From assembly GCA_039180875.1 (NCBI GenBank), contig JBCDCY010000001.1:186001-250000 (forward strand): 64,000 bases of DNA. The letters are read 5' to 3'. The position numbers and the translations under genes are program-made. How positions within the stretch are numbered: the first letter of the stretch is position 1; each line of letters begins with the position of its first letter. This DNA comes from JBCDCY01 sp039180875 (GTDB taxonomy: Bacteria; Pseudomonadota; Alphaproteobacteria; Rhodobacterales; Rhodobacteraceae). Under the pieces are notes generated by a model. It saw only the letters and a list, made by a program, of their open reading frames with translations, was not told where the DNA came from and searched no databases. Of this stretch, positions 1 through 9,080 are shown piece after piece.

Positions 1-297
1 GCTCTCGGCCCGCATCTTCTCGCCATTGCCGAGGACGAGGTCGACCTCGCCCATGGCGGCGAAGGTCTCGGGCTCGGTCTGGGCGGCGCAACCGGTGACG
101 ACGATGCGGGCTTCGGGATGGTCGCGGCGGAGGCGCCGGATGCGCTGGCGGGCCTGGCGCACCGCCTCGGCAGTGACGGCGCAGGTGTTGACGACGACCG
201 CGTCCTCGACCCCCGCCTCGGCGGCGAGCCGGCGCATCGCCTCCGTCTCATAGGCATTGAGGCGGCAGCCGAAGGTCTCGAAAAGCGGCGCGGTCAT
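1..297 (-). CDS. mtaB: tRNA (t6A37) methylthiotransferase MtaB, N-terminal part
   Basis: Only the first 99 residues are in the window; the gene runs off the left edge. The visible part has the three cysteines of the N-terminal methylthiotransferase (UPF0004) domain, in TFGCRLN, NTCAVT and VTGCAAQ; these would hold the auxiliary 4Fe-4S cluster. The radical-SAM and TRAM domains lie outside. By family it converts t6A37 to ms2t6A37 in tRNAs, including tRNA-Lys(UUU), which is encoded 2 kb away. Its ATG overlaps the dapF stop by four bases (ATGA), so it is probably translationally coupled to dapF. MiaB is the alternative, but FGCRLN and NTCAVT fit MtaB better. Confidence 0.85.
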   Translation of the reverse strand, partial: MTAPLFETFGCRLNAYETEAMRRLAAEAGVEDAVVVNTCAVTAEAVRQARQRIRRLRRDHPEARIVVTGCAAQTEPETFAAMGEVDLVLGNGEKMRAES

Positions 298-1130
298 GCC
301 GCCGCTCCCGGATCGGCGGCGGCGAGCCAGTCGGCCGCGATCACGCCCTCGAACACATAGGCCACCGGCCCGGTCTGCCAGACGCCATCGTCGCGCCAGT
401 CGACCTCCAGCACCCCGCCATCGGCCTCGACCCGGGCGCAGCCGGCGATCAGGCCTTTGCGTGTCGCCGCGACAACAGCGGCCGAGACGCAGGAGCCGGA
501 GGCGAGGGTGATCCCCGCCCCCCGTTCCCAGATCCGCACCCGCAGCCGCTCCGGGCCCCGGACCTCCACCACCTCCACATTGGTGCGGGCGGGGAAGAGC
601 GGGTGGGTCTCGTGCGCCGGGCCGAAACGGGCGAGATCCACCGCCTCGGCATCCTCGACGATGAAGGCGCAGTGCGGATTGCCCATGGAAAGCGCCCCGG
701 GCGCCCCCTCGATCGGCAGGGCGACGGTGTCATGCGCCTCGGCGAGCGGCACGTCGGCCCAGTCGAGCGAAGGCGGCCCCATGTTCACCCAAACGGCGCC
801 GCCCGCCCGACGCTCCGCCGCGAGCAACCCGTAGCCCGTGCGCAGCGTCAGCGCCGCCCGCCCGGTCTCCGCCATCAATAGATCGGCGATGCAGCGGGTG
901 GCGTTGCCGCAGGCATCGGCCTGGGAGCCGTCGGCGTTCCAGAAGACCAGCCGCGCCGCGGCCTCCGCATCGTCGAGGATCACCGCGATCTGGTCGAAGC
1001 CCACGCCCCGGTGCCGGTCGGCGATGGCACGCGCCCGGGATGCCGTGATCGGATCGGTCCCGCCACGGGCGTCGATGACAACGAAGTCGTTGCCCGCGCC
1101 GTGCATCTTTCGGAATGCCAGGCCCGCCAT
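294..1130 (-). CDS. dapF: Diaminopimelate epimerase
   Basis: This 278-residue protein interconverts LL- and meso-diaminopimelate, the penultimate step of lysine synthesis and the source of meso-DAP for peptidoglycan. The N-terminus [11 protein letters not shown] is the family signature. The two catalytic cysteines are visible in the motifs [10 protein letters not shown] (first half) and LASGSCVSA (second half), as expected for two pseudo-symmetric domains. Length is normal. It is first in an operon with mtaB, which overlaps its stop codon. Together with dapD and dapE near 57-59.5 kb it points to the succinylase variant of the pathway. Transcription probably starts in the short gap shared with the divergent sulfotransferase gene. 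Confidence 0.97.
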   Translation of the reverse strand: MAGLAFRKMHGAGNDFVVIDARGGTDPITASRARAIADRHRGVGFDQIAVILDDAEAAARLVFWNADGSQADACGNATRCIADLLMAETGRAALTLRTGYGLLAAERRAGGAVWVNMGPPSLDWADVPLAEAHDTVALPIEGAPGALSMGNPHCAFIVEDAEAVDLARFGPAHETHPLFPARTNVEVVEVRGPERLRVRIWERGAGITLASGSCVSAAVVAATRKGLIAGCARVEADGGVLEVDWRDDGVWQTGPVAYVFEGVIAADWLAAADPGAAA

Positions 1131-1220
1131 CGCCCTAACCTTGCCCGTTCAAGCGGCGGTATATAGACCGAGCGCCCAGCGCACGCCAGAACCGCGATGG
1201 GAGGGGGCCAGGGATCTGCC

Positions 1221-2018
1221 ATGGTGCTGGTCAGCCATCGCTACCGGTTCGTCTACCTGAAGACCCACAAGACGGCCTCCACCTCCGTCGAGGTGATGCT
1301 AGAGCCTCTGTGTCTGCCGGAGGGGACCGTCACCGCGCGGAGCCATCGGCGAGATGCCGAGATCACCGAGGCCGGGATCGTCGGTGTGCGCGGCGGGCCG
1401 CGCCGCGGCGTTGAGGAACGGGTCTGGCGCAACCACGCGCCCGCCGCCACCGTACGCCGCGCCCTCGGCCGCGCGCGTTTTTGCGATTATCTGAAGATCG
1501 CCGCAATCCGCAATCCGTGGGACCGGGCTGTCTCGGCCTTCTCCTCCGACCTCACGGGGGGCGAACGGTCGCGGCTTGGCCGGCAACCGTTCGACGCAGC
1601 GACCGAGCAGTTTCGCGCCTGGCTCCGGACGGCGACCCTGGATCAGAACCTCGCGCAGCTCACGGCCAGTGGCCGGCCCTGCATCGACGCGCTCCTGGTC
1701 TTCGAGCGGCTGGAGGCCGATGTCGCCGCGCTTTTCGCCCGGCTCAGCGCAATGCCCACTGGAGCCTTGCCGCGGCTGAAGGGCGACCGGCGGCTCTTTC
1801 CCGAACGGCCGTTTCAGGACTGGTACGACGCGCGCGCCCGGGCCCGGGTCGCCCGGGCGAACTGGTACGAGATCGCTCTCGCCGGCTATGATTTCGACAT
1901 GCCGGCGCCGCGGGAAGAGCCGCTCCCCTGGCCGCATCACGCCTGGCTCGACCGGCCCCTCCTGCGCTGGCATTTGCAGTGGCGGGCGCCGCCCGGCGGG
2001 GCCCGATTAACGCCTTGA
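1221..2018 (+). CDS. Sulfotransferase-family protein
   Basis: A protein of 265 residues with the two PAPS-binding signatures of sulfotransferases: KTHKTASTSVE near residue 12 (5'-phosphosulfate loop) and AAIRNPWDRAVSAF near residue 93 (3'-phosphate site). It would move a sulfuryl group from PAPS to an unknown acceptor, perhaps a surface polysaccharide or small molecule. No signal peptide or membrane segment is seen, so it is probably cytoplasmic. The ATG at 1221 is preferred over 1197 because the P-loop then sits at the usual distance from the N-terminus. The stop codon overlaps the -35 box of the tRNA-Lys promoter. No polysaccharide genes are nearby, so the acceptor cannot be inferred. Confidence 0.8.
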   Translation: MVLVSHRYRFVYLKTHKTASTSVEVMLEPLCLPEGTVTARSHRRDAEITEAGIVGVRGGPRRGVEERVWRNHAPAATVRRALGRARFCDYLKIAAIRNPWDRAVSAFSSDLTGGERSRLGRQPFDAATEQFRAWLRTATLDQNLAQLTASGRPCIDALLVFERLEADVAALFARLSAMPTGALPRLKGDRRLFPERPFQDWYDARARARVARANWYEIALAGYDFDMPAPREEPLPWPHHAWLDRPLLRWHLQWRAPPGGARLTP

Positions 2019-2043
2019 CCGGCGCGGGCCGCCCACATAGTTT
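2015..2043 (+). promoter_or_regulatory. Sigma-70-type promoter for tRNA-Lys
   Basis: TTGACC (2015-2020) and TAGTTT (2038-2043) are separated by 17 bases, and the tRNA starts 11 bases after the -10 box, the geometry expected for a stable-RNA promoter. The -35 box overlaps the stop codon of the sulfotransferase gene. This is an inference from sequence only. Confidence 0.55.
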
Positions 2044-2054
2044 CCGCGCCGGCC

Positions 2055-2130
2055 GGGCCCGTAGCTCAGTTGGTAGAGCAGCTGACTTTTAATCAGTAGG
2101 TCACAGGTTCGAATCCTGTCGGGCTCACCA
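2055..2130 (+). tRNA. tRNA-Lys (anticodon UUU)
   Basis: A 76-base cloverleaf: acceptor stem GGGCCCG pairing with CGGGCTC (one G-U), D-arm with GTAGCTCAGTTGG, anticodon loop CTTTTAA giving anticodon TTT, T-arm with GGTTCGAATCC, and an encoded CCA end. It decodes AAA/AAG. The U36-A37 context is a substrate for t6A and ms2t6A modification, and genes for both (tsaB, tsaE, mtaB) are in this window, as is its synthetase, lysK. Confidence 0.97.
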
Positions 2131-2228
2131 CTCTTTCGCCAAGGCTGGAATTTAGAACGGCTCTAGACTAAGTTGTTTTCGAGCGTGGCGATGCCCACCT
2201 GCATCGAAAGCTTGGAAAGCGGACACCG

Positions 2229-2789
2229 ATGTTCATTCAGACCGAAGCGACCCCAAACCCGGCGACGCTGAAATTCCTGCCCGGCCGGCAGGTGATGGAG
2301 GCGGGTACTGCCGACTTCCCGACGGAGGACGCCGCCGGCGCCTCGCCGCTCGCCCGCCGGATCTTTGCCGTCCCAGGCGTCGATGGCGTCTTCTTCGGCA
2401 TGGACTTCGTGACCGTGACCAAGCAGGCCGATCTCGACTGGGCGCATCTGAAGCCCGCGATCCTCGGCGCGATCATGGAGCACTTCCAGTCCGGCGCCCC
2501 GGTGATCGAGGGGGAGGCCGAGACTGTCGGCCATGCCGAACATGACGGCCCCGACGTCGAGGTGGTGAACCAGATCAAGTCGCTGCTCGACACGCGGGTG
2601 CGGCCGGCGGTGGCTCAGGACGGCGGCGACATCACCTTCCACGGCTTCGAGCGCGGCGTGGTCTACCTGCACATGCAGGGCGCCTGCGCCGGTTGCCCGT
2701 CCTCGACGATGACGCTGAAGATGGGCATCGAGAACCTGCTTCGCCATTACATCCCCGAAGTGACGGAGGTGCGGCCCGTCGGTGTCTGA
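2229..2789 (+). CDS. NifU-family iron-sulfur cluster carrier (Nfu type)
   Basis: A 186-residue Nfu-type scaffold/carrier that receives a 4Fe-4S cluster and passes it to client enzymes. The N-terminal Nfu_N domain begins MFIQTEATPNPATLKFLPG, typical of alphaproteobacterial and mitochondrial NFU1. The C-terminal NifU domain carries the cluster ligands in CAGCPSS (Cys153 and Cys156). Length and order match the family. Its last eight bases overlap the GTG start of tsaB, so the two are probably co-translated. The two groups share no pathway; the link is likely just operon packing. Confidence 0.93.
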   Translation: MFIQTEATPNPATLKFLPGRQVMEAGTADFPTEDAAGASPLARRIFAVPGVDGVFFGMDFVTVTKQADLDWAHLKPAILGAIMEHFQSGAPVIEGEAETVGHAEHDGPDVEVVNQIKSLLDTRVRPAVAQDGGDITFHGFERGVVYLHMQGACAGCPSSTMTLKMGIENLLRHYIPEVTEVRPVGV

Positions 2790-3447
2790 CGGCCGCGGCC
2801 CTCACCTGCTGATCCTCGACAGCGCGGCCGACCGCTGCGCCGTCGGCCTGTTCACCGGTGGGCAGACACTGGTCGAGCGCAGTGAGGCGCGGCGGACCGG
2901 CCATGCCGAGCGGCTGATGCCGATGGCCGAGGATGCCATGGCAGAGGCGGGCGTGGCGCTCTCCGACCTCGCCGCCATCGTCGTCTCCACTGGACCCGGC
3001 AGCTTCACCGGCGTGCGCATCGCCGTCGCCGCGGCGCGGGGATTGGCTCTGGCGCTGGGATGCCCGGCGATCGGCGTGAGCCGGTTGGAGGCGCTGGCCC
3101 ATCGTACCCCCCGCCCGACCCTCGTCGGGATAGATGCGGGGCGCGGGCGCCTTGCGGTTCAGCTCTTCACCGATGAGGCGGGGGGCGAGCCTGAGGTGGC
3201 AGATATCACCGACCTCTCCGCGCGGAGGTGGCCCGCGGACCTGACCGTGCTCGGCGACGCGGCCACCATGCTCGCGCCCCAGGCCGGCCTTAGCGCCGGC
3301 AGCGCCGAGGTGAACCCACCGCTCGCACATTTCGCCGAGATCGCCCGGGACCGCCTCAGCGGCGGCGCACCTCGCCCCGCGCCGCTCTACCTCCGCCCTG
3401 CCGACGCCGCACCGCCATCCGAGGCGCCACCACCGCGCCTGCCGTGA
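2782..3447 (+). CDS. tsaB: tRNA threonylcarbamoyladenosine biosynthesis protein TsaB
   Basis: TsaB is the catalytically inactive paralogue and partner of TsaD in making t6A37 on ANN-decoding tRNAs. The protein has 221 residues and the family hallmark VSTGPGSFTGVRIAVAAARG near residue 72, after the ASKHA-fold opening LLILDSAADRCAVGLF. The start is a GTG inside the end of the nfu gene (eight-base overlap). The downstream rimI gene overlaps its stop by four bases; tsaB-rimI pairing is common. TsaE is encoded separately at 9.1 kb; TsaD and TsaC are not in the window. Confidence 0.95.
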   Translation: MSDGRGPHLLILDSAADRCAVGLFTGGQTLVERSEARRTGHAERLMPMAEDAMAEAGVALSDLAAIVVSTGPGSFTGVRIAVAAARGLALALGCPAIGVSRLEALAHRTPRPTLVGIDAGRGRLAVQLFTDEAGGEPEVADITDLSARRWPADLTVLGDAATMLAPQAGLSAGSAEVNPPLAHFAEIARDRLSGGAPRPAPLYLRPADAAPPSEAPPPRLP

Positions 3448-3866
3448 CGCCGGAGGCGCTCGCCGCGCTGCATCGGCGCTGCTTCACCGACGCCCCGCCG
3501 CCCTGGAGCGCGCGTGACTTCGCCGCCCTGCTGGCCCAGCCGGGCGTGCTGCTGCTGACGGCGGACGCCGGCTTCGCCCTCAGCCGCATCGCCGCCGACG
3601 AGGCGGAGTTGCTGACACTGGCCGTCCACCCCGACCACCGCCGCCAGGGCCTCGGCCGTCGCCTGCTCGCCGACACCGAGGCCACCCTCCGCGACCGGGG
3701 CGTTCGGACCCTCTTCCTCGACGTCGCCGATACCAACGCCGCCGCCCGCGCGCTCTACCATCAGGCCAGCTACAGCGAGGTCGGCCGCCGCCCCGCGTAC
3801 TACGGCGAGACGAGCGCCATTGTCCTGCAAAAGCTGCTGAGGCCCGCTACTCCTGCCGGCGGTTGA
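3444..3866 (+). CDS. rimI: GNAT N-acetyltransferase, RimI type
   Basis: A small GNAT acetyltransferase of 140 residues. The acetyl-CoA binding motif A is seen as LAVHPDHRRQGLGRRLL, followed by FLDVADTNAAARALYHQASY, the RimI-like motif B. RimI acetylates the N-terminal alanine of ribosomal protein S18; here the name rests on the GNAT core and on the position directly after tsaB (GTGA overlap). The substrate could differ. The 3' end overlaps the convergent DUF3422 gene by 20 bases. Confidence 0.85.
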   Translation: MTPEALAALHRRCFTDAPPPWSARDFAALLAQPGVLLLTADAGFALSRIAADEAELLTLAVHPDHRRQGLGRRLLADTEATLRDRGVRTLFLDVADTNAAARALYHQASYSEVGRRPAYYGETSAIVLQKLLRPATPAGG

Positions 3867-5142
3867 TGCGGCGGCGGACGCGGCGGACGAAGAGCCAGAC
3901 GAGGAGGACGACGGGTACGGTCACGGCGGCGAGCAGCCAGACCTCGGCGATCCCGGTCAGCGCGGAGGCCGGGGCGAGGAGGAAGGCGGCGAGGCTGACG
4001 GCGTAGTAGCTGATGGCCACGAACGAGAGGCCCTCCACCGTCTCCTGCAGACGCAGTTGCAGGGCGGCGCGGCGGTTCATGCTCTCGAGCAACTGCCGGT
4101 TCTGGGAGGCGAGGTTCACGTCCACCCGGGTCGACAGCAGATCGGCCGCCCGGCCCGTGCGCTCGGCCAGGGCATGCAGCCGATCGGCGGCGGAGCGGCA
4201 GGTGCGCATCGCCGGATCGAAGCGGCGGAGCATGAACTCGCCGAAGGTCTGGCGCCCGGCCACCCGCTCCTCCCGCAACACCTCGATGCGTTGGTGCACG
4301 ATCGCCTCGTAGGCCCCGGCAGCGCCGAAGCGGAAGGCGCTGCCGGCTGACAGGGCCTCGATCTCGGCCGACATGGCGAGGAGGCGGGCCAGACGCTCCC
4401 GATCCGCGCCGCTTTCGTCTGCCATCTCCTGCACCAGGGCCGAGAGCTCTCGGTCCATGGCGTTGGTGCGGCCCGCCACCTCCCGCGCGATCGGCAAGGT
4501 CAGCATCGCGGCGGTCTTGTACGTCTCGACCTCCAACAGGCGCTGCACGATGCGGCCAAGCCGGCGGGGCCCGACCTCCGGCAGGGCGGCCACGGCGAAA
4601 CGCACCTGATCGTGCTCATGGATGCGAAAGTCGCTCGCCACCAGGACGCCGCCATCCACCACCAGGCTGGAGGCCAGGCTCTCGTTGACGAAGTAGTGGG
4701 TGAGGCCGTCGCGCAGCCGCGCCACCGCGGCCTCGGCCGTCGGCGCCGCCTCGATCCGCACGAGGGCGGAGGTGATGACCTGCCCCGGCGCCGCCGCCAG
4801 CCACTCCGCCGGGAACTGCTTGAGGGTCGAGCCGTCAAACGGCGTCTCCGCCACCCCGTCGGCGAACAGGGTGTAGGTCACGAACTCCGTATGCTGCTCC
4901 CACTTCAGGCGGAGCCGGCCGAGCTGGCCGAAATAGTGGCTGGCGTTCGGGGCGGGATGGACCGCACCGTGGCGGTCGAGCAGATCGACCAGATGGGCCC
5001 GGTCGCGGTCCCGGTCGCGCTCCGCCCCGGCCTCGTCCATGAAGGCCACGAAGACCGCCCGGGACGGCGCCCGGACCTCGGGAAAGGGTCGGGCGTGCAA
5101 TTCGTTCGTCAGGGCATAGCGCTGGGGATGGTTGTTCATCAC
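3847..5142 (-). CDS. DUF3422 family membrane-anchored protein
   Basis: A 431-residue protein beginning NHPQRYALTNELHARPFPEV, the N-terminal signature of DUF3422 proteins, which are widespread in proteobacteria and have no known function. The body is mostly helical, with charged stretches around residues 230-370 that could form coiled coils. Two hydrophobic segments close the protein (about 375-398 and 402-422), followed by the basic tail RRVRRRINRRQE, suggesting an inner-membrane anchor with most of the protein in the cytoplasm. It stands alone, divergent from regB and convergent with rimI. Confidence 0.85.
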   Translation of the reverse strand: MMNNHPQRYALTNELHARPFPEVRAPSRAVFVAFMDEAGAERDRDRDRAHLVDLLDRHGAVHPAPNASHYFGQLGRLRLKWEQHTEFVTYTLFADGVAETPFDGSTLKQFPAEWLAAAPGQVITSALVRIEAAPTAEAAVARLRDGLTHYFVNESLASSLVVDGGVLVASDFRIHEHDQVRFAVAALPEVGPRRLGRIVQRLLEVETYKTAAMLTLPIAREVAGRTNAMDRELSALVQEMADESGADRERLARLLAMSAEIEALSAGSAFRFGAAGAYEAIVHQRIEVLREERVAGRQTFGEFMLRRFDPAMRTCRSAADRLHALAERTGRAADLLSTRVDVNLASQNRQLLESMNRRAALQLRLQETVEGLSFVAISYYAVSLAAFLLAPASALTGIAEVWLLAAVTVPVVLLVWLFVRRVRRRINRRQE

Positions 5143-5289
5143 GGCCCCTCTGGCTTCAGCGTCGCTCGTCGGCGTCGACGTGCCCGGGGCGCGTCGTGAT
5201 CGCGGGTAAGGCTACGGCAATCCGCGCGGAAATGCAGCCGCGGCCAGCGGTCGCTTGACGGCGGGCGGGCGGCGGCGTCATTTCAAGCC

Positions 5290-6732
5290 ATGCCGGAGGG
5301 CACGCAACCTCTTCTAAGCGGCGCGGTGCGCAGCGACTGGGTGCGCCTGCGCACGCTGATCGCGCTTCGCTGGCTGGCCATCGCCGGACAGCTGGCGGCC
5401 GTGCTGGCGGCGGCGCTGATGCTCGAGGTGGAGATCCCCCTCGACCTCACGCTGTTCGTCATCCTCGCCTCGGTCTGCTTCAACATGATCGCGGCGGTGT
5501 TGCATCCAGAGAACAAGCGGTTGTCGGAGCGTGATACCACGCTGACGCTGCTCTTCGATCTGATCCAGCTGGCGCTGCTGCTCTATCTCTGCGGCGGTCT
5601 GACCAATCCCTTCGCCTCGCTGATGCTGGCGCCGGTGATCATTGCCGCCACCGCGCTGACGCTGCGGGCGACCATCGCGCTCGGCGCCACGGCGCTGGTC
5701 TTCATCAGCCTCCTCGCCTTCATCTACCGCCCGCTGAGCTTCGCCGACGGGCGGATGTTGGAGTTGCCGGAGATCTATCTGCTCGGCATGTGGGCGGCCC
5801 TGGTGATCGCCGTGGTCTTCCTCGCGCTCTACGCCCGACGGGTGACGACGGAGATCTTCTCCATGTCCCAGGCGCTCACCGCCACCCAGATGGCGCTGGC
5901 GCGGGAGCAGCGGCTGACCGCCCTCGGCGGTGTGGTGGCGGCGGCGGCGCACGAGCTCGGCACGCCGCTCGCCACGATCAAGCTGACCGCCGCTGAGCTC
6001 GCCAACGATCTGGCCGAGGGGGGAGAGACGGAGGCGCTGCGCGAGGATGCGGCGCTCATCGTCTCTCAGGCGGAGCGCTGCCGGGAGATCCTGCAAAGCA
6101 TGGGGCGGGCCGGCAAGGACGACACCCACCTGCACCACGCGCCGATCTCGGCGGTGGTCGAGGAAGCGGCGGAGCCGCATTTCGACCGCGGCAAGCGCAT
6201 CATCCTCCGCGTCGATGGCGTGGTGGATGGCGAGACGGCGCGGGATCAGCCTGAGATCTCCCGCCATCCGGAGGTCATTCACGGCCTCCGCAATCTCGTG
6301 CAGAACGCTGTCGACTTCGCCCGCACCACGGTCTGGATCGACGTGAATTGGAACGACGAGACCTTGCGGGTGCGGGTGGGCGACGACGGGCTCGGCTTTC
6401 CGCCGGATCTTCTCGGCCGGATCGGTGACCCGTTCCTGCGCCACCGCCCGGTGCGCGACCGGCGGTCTGAACGTCCGGCGTATGAGGGGATGGGCCTGGG
6501 TCTCTTCATCGCCAAGACCCTACTCGAGCGCTCCGGCGCGACGCTGACTTTCGCCAACGGGACCGAGACGCCGGGCCGCACCCCGGTGCCGGCGAGCGCG
6601 CCGCTCGACCTCGCCCGCCCGACCGGGGCGTTGGCCGACGTGGTCTGGCCCAGGGCCGTCCTCGCCCCCAGTCGGGAGGCGGTGCGCGGGCCGCTGGCGC
6701 GCAACACGCGATTCGACTTAAGGGAAATTTAA
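5290..6732 (+). CDS. regB: Redox-sensing histidine kinase RegB/PrrB/ActS
   Basis: This 480-residue kinase has about six membrane segments in residues 20-185, then a DHp domain and a CA ATPase domain. RegB marks are all present: the ubiquinone-binding GGLTNPFASL between membrane segments, the H-box AAAHELGTPLATI with phospho-acceptor His221, and the redox cysteine Cys264 in QAERCREIL. N-box (NLVQNAVDFA) and G-boxes (DDGLGFP, GMGLGLFIAK) are intact, so it should be active. By family it phosphorylates RegA to control respiration, photosynthesis and carbon/nitrogen fixation genes. The usual neighbours senC and regA are absent here. It starts at an ATG about 150 bases from the divergent DUF3422 gene. 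Confidence 0.95.
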   Translation: MPEGTQPLLSGAVRSDWVRLRTLIALRWLAIAGQLAAVLAAALMLEVEIPLDLTLFVILASVCFNMIAAVLHPENKRLSERDTTLTLLFDLIQLALLLYLCGGLTNPFASLMLAPVIIAATALTLRATIALGATALVFISLLAFIYRPLSFADGRMLELPEIYLLGMWAALVIAVVFLALYARRVTTEIFSMSQALTATQMALAREQRLTALGGVVAAAAHELGTPLATIKLTAAELANDLAEGGETEALREDAALIVSQAERCREILQSMGRAGKDDTHLHHAPISAVVEEAAEPHFDRGKRIILRVDGVVDGETARDQPEISRHPEVIHGLRNLVQNAVDFARTTVWIDVNWNDETLRVRVGDDGLGFPPDLLGRIGDPFLRHRPVRDRRSERPAYEGMGLGLFIAKTLLERSGATLTFANGTETPGRTPVPASAPLDLARPTGALADVVWPRAVLAPSREAVRGPLARNTRFDLREI

Positions 6733-6787
6733 GTCACATCCGCGACCTTCCGCGGCAGGGACCTTCGTCCCAGAGGCGTCCATCGAC

Positions 6788-9001
6788 ATGACGAGCGTGT
6801 TTCAGACGGTTTTCATGGCAGTGAGTTCGGCGATGATCTGGCTGGTGCCGGCGCTTCTGGCGGGCCTCGCGGCGCTTGCGGCGGGGCTGTTCCTGGGGCG
6901 CCGCGTCGGCCGGCGGGAGGCGCTGCGCGACGCTGGCGACACGGCGCGCCTGGCCGCCTTCCTAGGCGACGGCCGGGTTTTTTTGTTCGACGGGACGGAG
7001 CTGCGCGCCGCCAGCCATGCGGGTCAGGAGATGCTGGCCGATCTGCCGACGGATGACCCCCCGTGGGAGCGGCTGCTGAGCCATCTGGCGGCCGGGGATG
7101 CAGAAATTACCGCGTCGCTCGAAGCGCTGCTGGCCGACGGCACGGCCTTCGCAGCGGAGATCGCCCTGGCCGATGGCCGGCTCTACGATCTGGTGGGCGA
7201 ACCGCGGGGCGCGCTCGCCGCCCTGATCGTGCGCGACATCGCAGCCGACCGCGCCGCCCGCCGCACGGCGGAGCAGGCGCGGGTGCGGCTACAGTCCGCC
7301 TGCGGCCGTTTCGATCGCCTGCTCGACGCCGCGCCGATCCTGCTGTGGCGCTCGGTGGGGGAGAGGGTGACCTACGCCAACGGCGCCTATCTGGCCTTGT
7401 TCGGGGCGGAGGACCTCGACGATCTGCCGGACCTTTCGTCGGCTAACGCCAGCACACCCGGGGTGCGGGTGGCGCGCAGCGACGCCGGCGACGGTGCGGG
7501 CCCGGCTCGGGTCGCCGTCTCCACCGGCCTGACGGCAGAGGCCGCCTGGTACGACGTGACGACGGCGGTCGACGAGGATGGTGCCAGGCTCTGCTTCGCC
7601 GTCGATGCCGGCCCGGTCATGCAGGCCGAGGCGGCGCTCAGGAACTTCGTCGCGACATTGACGGAGACCTTCGCGCATCTGCCGATCGGCCTCGCGATCT
7701 TCGACAAGGCGCGCCAGCTCGGCCTTTTCAACCCCTCGCTCTCCTCCCTGCTGCAGCTCGACCCGGCCTGGATGGCCGGCCGCCCGACCCTCGGCGAGTT
7801 TCTGGAGAAGCTGCGGGAGGCGCGCACCCTGCCCGATCAGGCCGATTTCCAGGACTGGCGGCAGAAGCTGGTGACCTTGGAGGCGACGGCCGCGGACGGG
7901 CAGTACGAAGAGACCTGGTATCTGCCCGACGGCCGCACCCTGCGGGTGACCGGCCGGCCCCATCCCCAGGGCGCCATCGCATTTCTGTTCGAGGACATCA
8001 CGACGGCCCGGGCGCTCGAGAGCCGTTATCGCTCGGCCCTCGAGCTGCGGGAGGGCGCGCTCGACGGCCTGCACAGCGCGGTCTGCGTCTTCGACAGCGC
8101 CGGCGTACTGGTGTTCGCCAACACCGCCTTCACCGGCGTCTGGGGCTTCGCACCGGACGAGGAGGAGCAGCCGAGCGATATCCAGGACGTGCTCGGCGCC
8201 TGGCAGGCAGCGAGCGAGCCCTCGCCGGTCTGGGCCCGGCTGCTGGGCTTCGCTACCGGGGCAGAGAACCGCTCCGGCTGGACCGCGCGCATCCGGCTGC
8301 GCGACGGCCGCCTGCTTCGCGGTCGCTTCGCGCCGCTGAAGGGCGGCGCGACGATGATGAGCTTTTCCGACATCACCAACGAGGAGCGGGCCCTCGCCCG
8401 GCTCACGACGCCGGAGCGGCGGGAGGGCAGCCACGCCAGATCGCCCGGCCAGCTCGACACGGCCCTCGCCGATCTGCGCGCCCTGCTCCGCGACGGGGAG
8501 AGCGTCGACAGCGGTGGAGAGCATCGCGCCGCGTTGCTCGCACGCCTCGACGAAATCGCCGAGGGCGCGGGCACCGGCAAGGACAGGCGCGATCCCACCT
8601 TGGGCGATCTGCTGGCTGAGTTCGAGGCCAACGCCGCGTCGAAGGAAATCACCCTCGAGGTGGCGCTCGGACCGGGCGTCGATCTCGCCGCAGCGGTCGC
8701 GGTCGAGGTGTCGCGCGAGCTCTCCCATCTCGGGCGGGCCTGCATCGACCGGGTTCCGGCGGGCGCGCATCTGGCGCTGCGGCTGGAGGAAGAGGGCGGG
8801 CGCGAGCTCCTGCTGGTCAGCGGCTCGGTCGAGGCCGTACCCGGCGATCTCGGCGCCGCGGCGACGAAAGTCTCCGAGGTCACCCTGAGCGTGCGCGACA
8901 TGCTGGACGACGATGGCCAGCCGGTCCGCGAAGTAACCCTCAGCTGGTTCAATCTCCTGGGCGATCCGACGCTCCACCCCTCCCGCATCGCCAGCGCCTG
9001 A
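6788..9001 (+). CDS. Membrane-anchored PAS-domain protein without recognisable kinase core (DivL-like?)
   Basis: A 737-residue protein with one N-terminal membrane segment (about 17-38) followed by three or more PAS-like modules (clearest near residues 170-280, 285-400 and 420-530). The C-terminal 190 residues are where a histidine kinase would have its DHp and CA domains, but no H-box, N-box or G-box can be seen. Only weak remnants such as LGDLLAEFEANA and VAVEVSRELSHLGRA are present. It may be a pseudokinase scaffold. DivL, the PAS-rich tyrosine pseudokinase of alphaproteobacteria, is the best comparison in architecture, but I cannot confirm orthology. It lies 55 bases after regB and just before tsaE. 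Confidence 0.6.
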   Translation: MTSVFQTVFMAVSSAMIWLVPALLAGLAALAAGLFLGRRVGRREALRDAGDTARLAAFLGDGRVFLFDGTELRAASHAGQEMLADLPTDDPPWERLLSHLAAGDAEITASLEALLADGTAFAAEIALADGRLYDLVGEPRGALAALIVRDIAADRAARRTAEQARVRLQSACGRFDRLLDAAPILLWRSVGERVTYANGAYLALFGAEDLDDLPDLSSANASTPGVRVARSDAGDGAGPARVAVSTGLTAEAAWYDVTTAVDEDGARLCFAVDAGPVMQAEAALRNFVATLTETFAHLPIGLAIFDKARQLGLFNPSLSSLLQLDPAWMAGRPTLGEFLEKLREARTLPDQADFQDWRQKLVTLEATAADGQYEETWYLPDGRTLRVTGRPHPQGAIAFLFEDITTARALESRYRSALELREGALDGLHSAVCVFDSAGVLVFANTAFTGVWGFAPDEEEQPSDIQDVLGAWQAASEPSPVWARLLGFATGAENRSGWTARIRLRDGRLLRGRFAPLKGGATMMSFSDITNEERALARLTTPERREGSHARSPGQLDTALADLRALLRDGESVDSGGEHRAALLARLDEIAEGAGTGKDRRDPTLGDLLAEFEANAASKEITLEVALGPGVDLAAAVAVEVSRELSHLGRACIDRVPAGAHLALRLEEEGGRELLLVSGSVEAVPGDLGAAATKVSEVTLSVRDMLDDDGQPVREVTLSWFNLLGDPTLHPSRIASA

Positions 9002-9080
9002 GGGATCGCCGGCGCGCTTTGCATCTGCCCTGGGGCTCGGCTATCTGATTGAGCGATGGCCAGCCCGTGCGATTGCCCCC

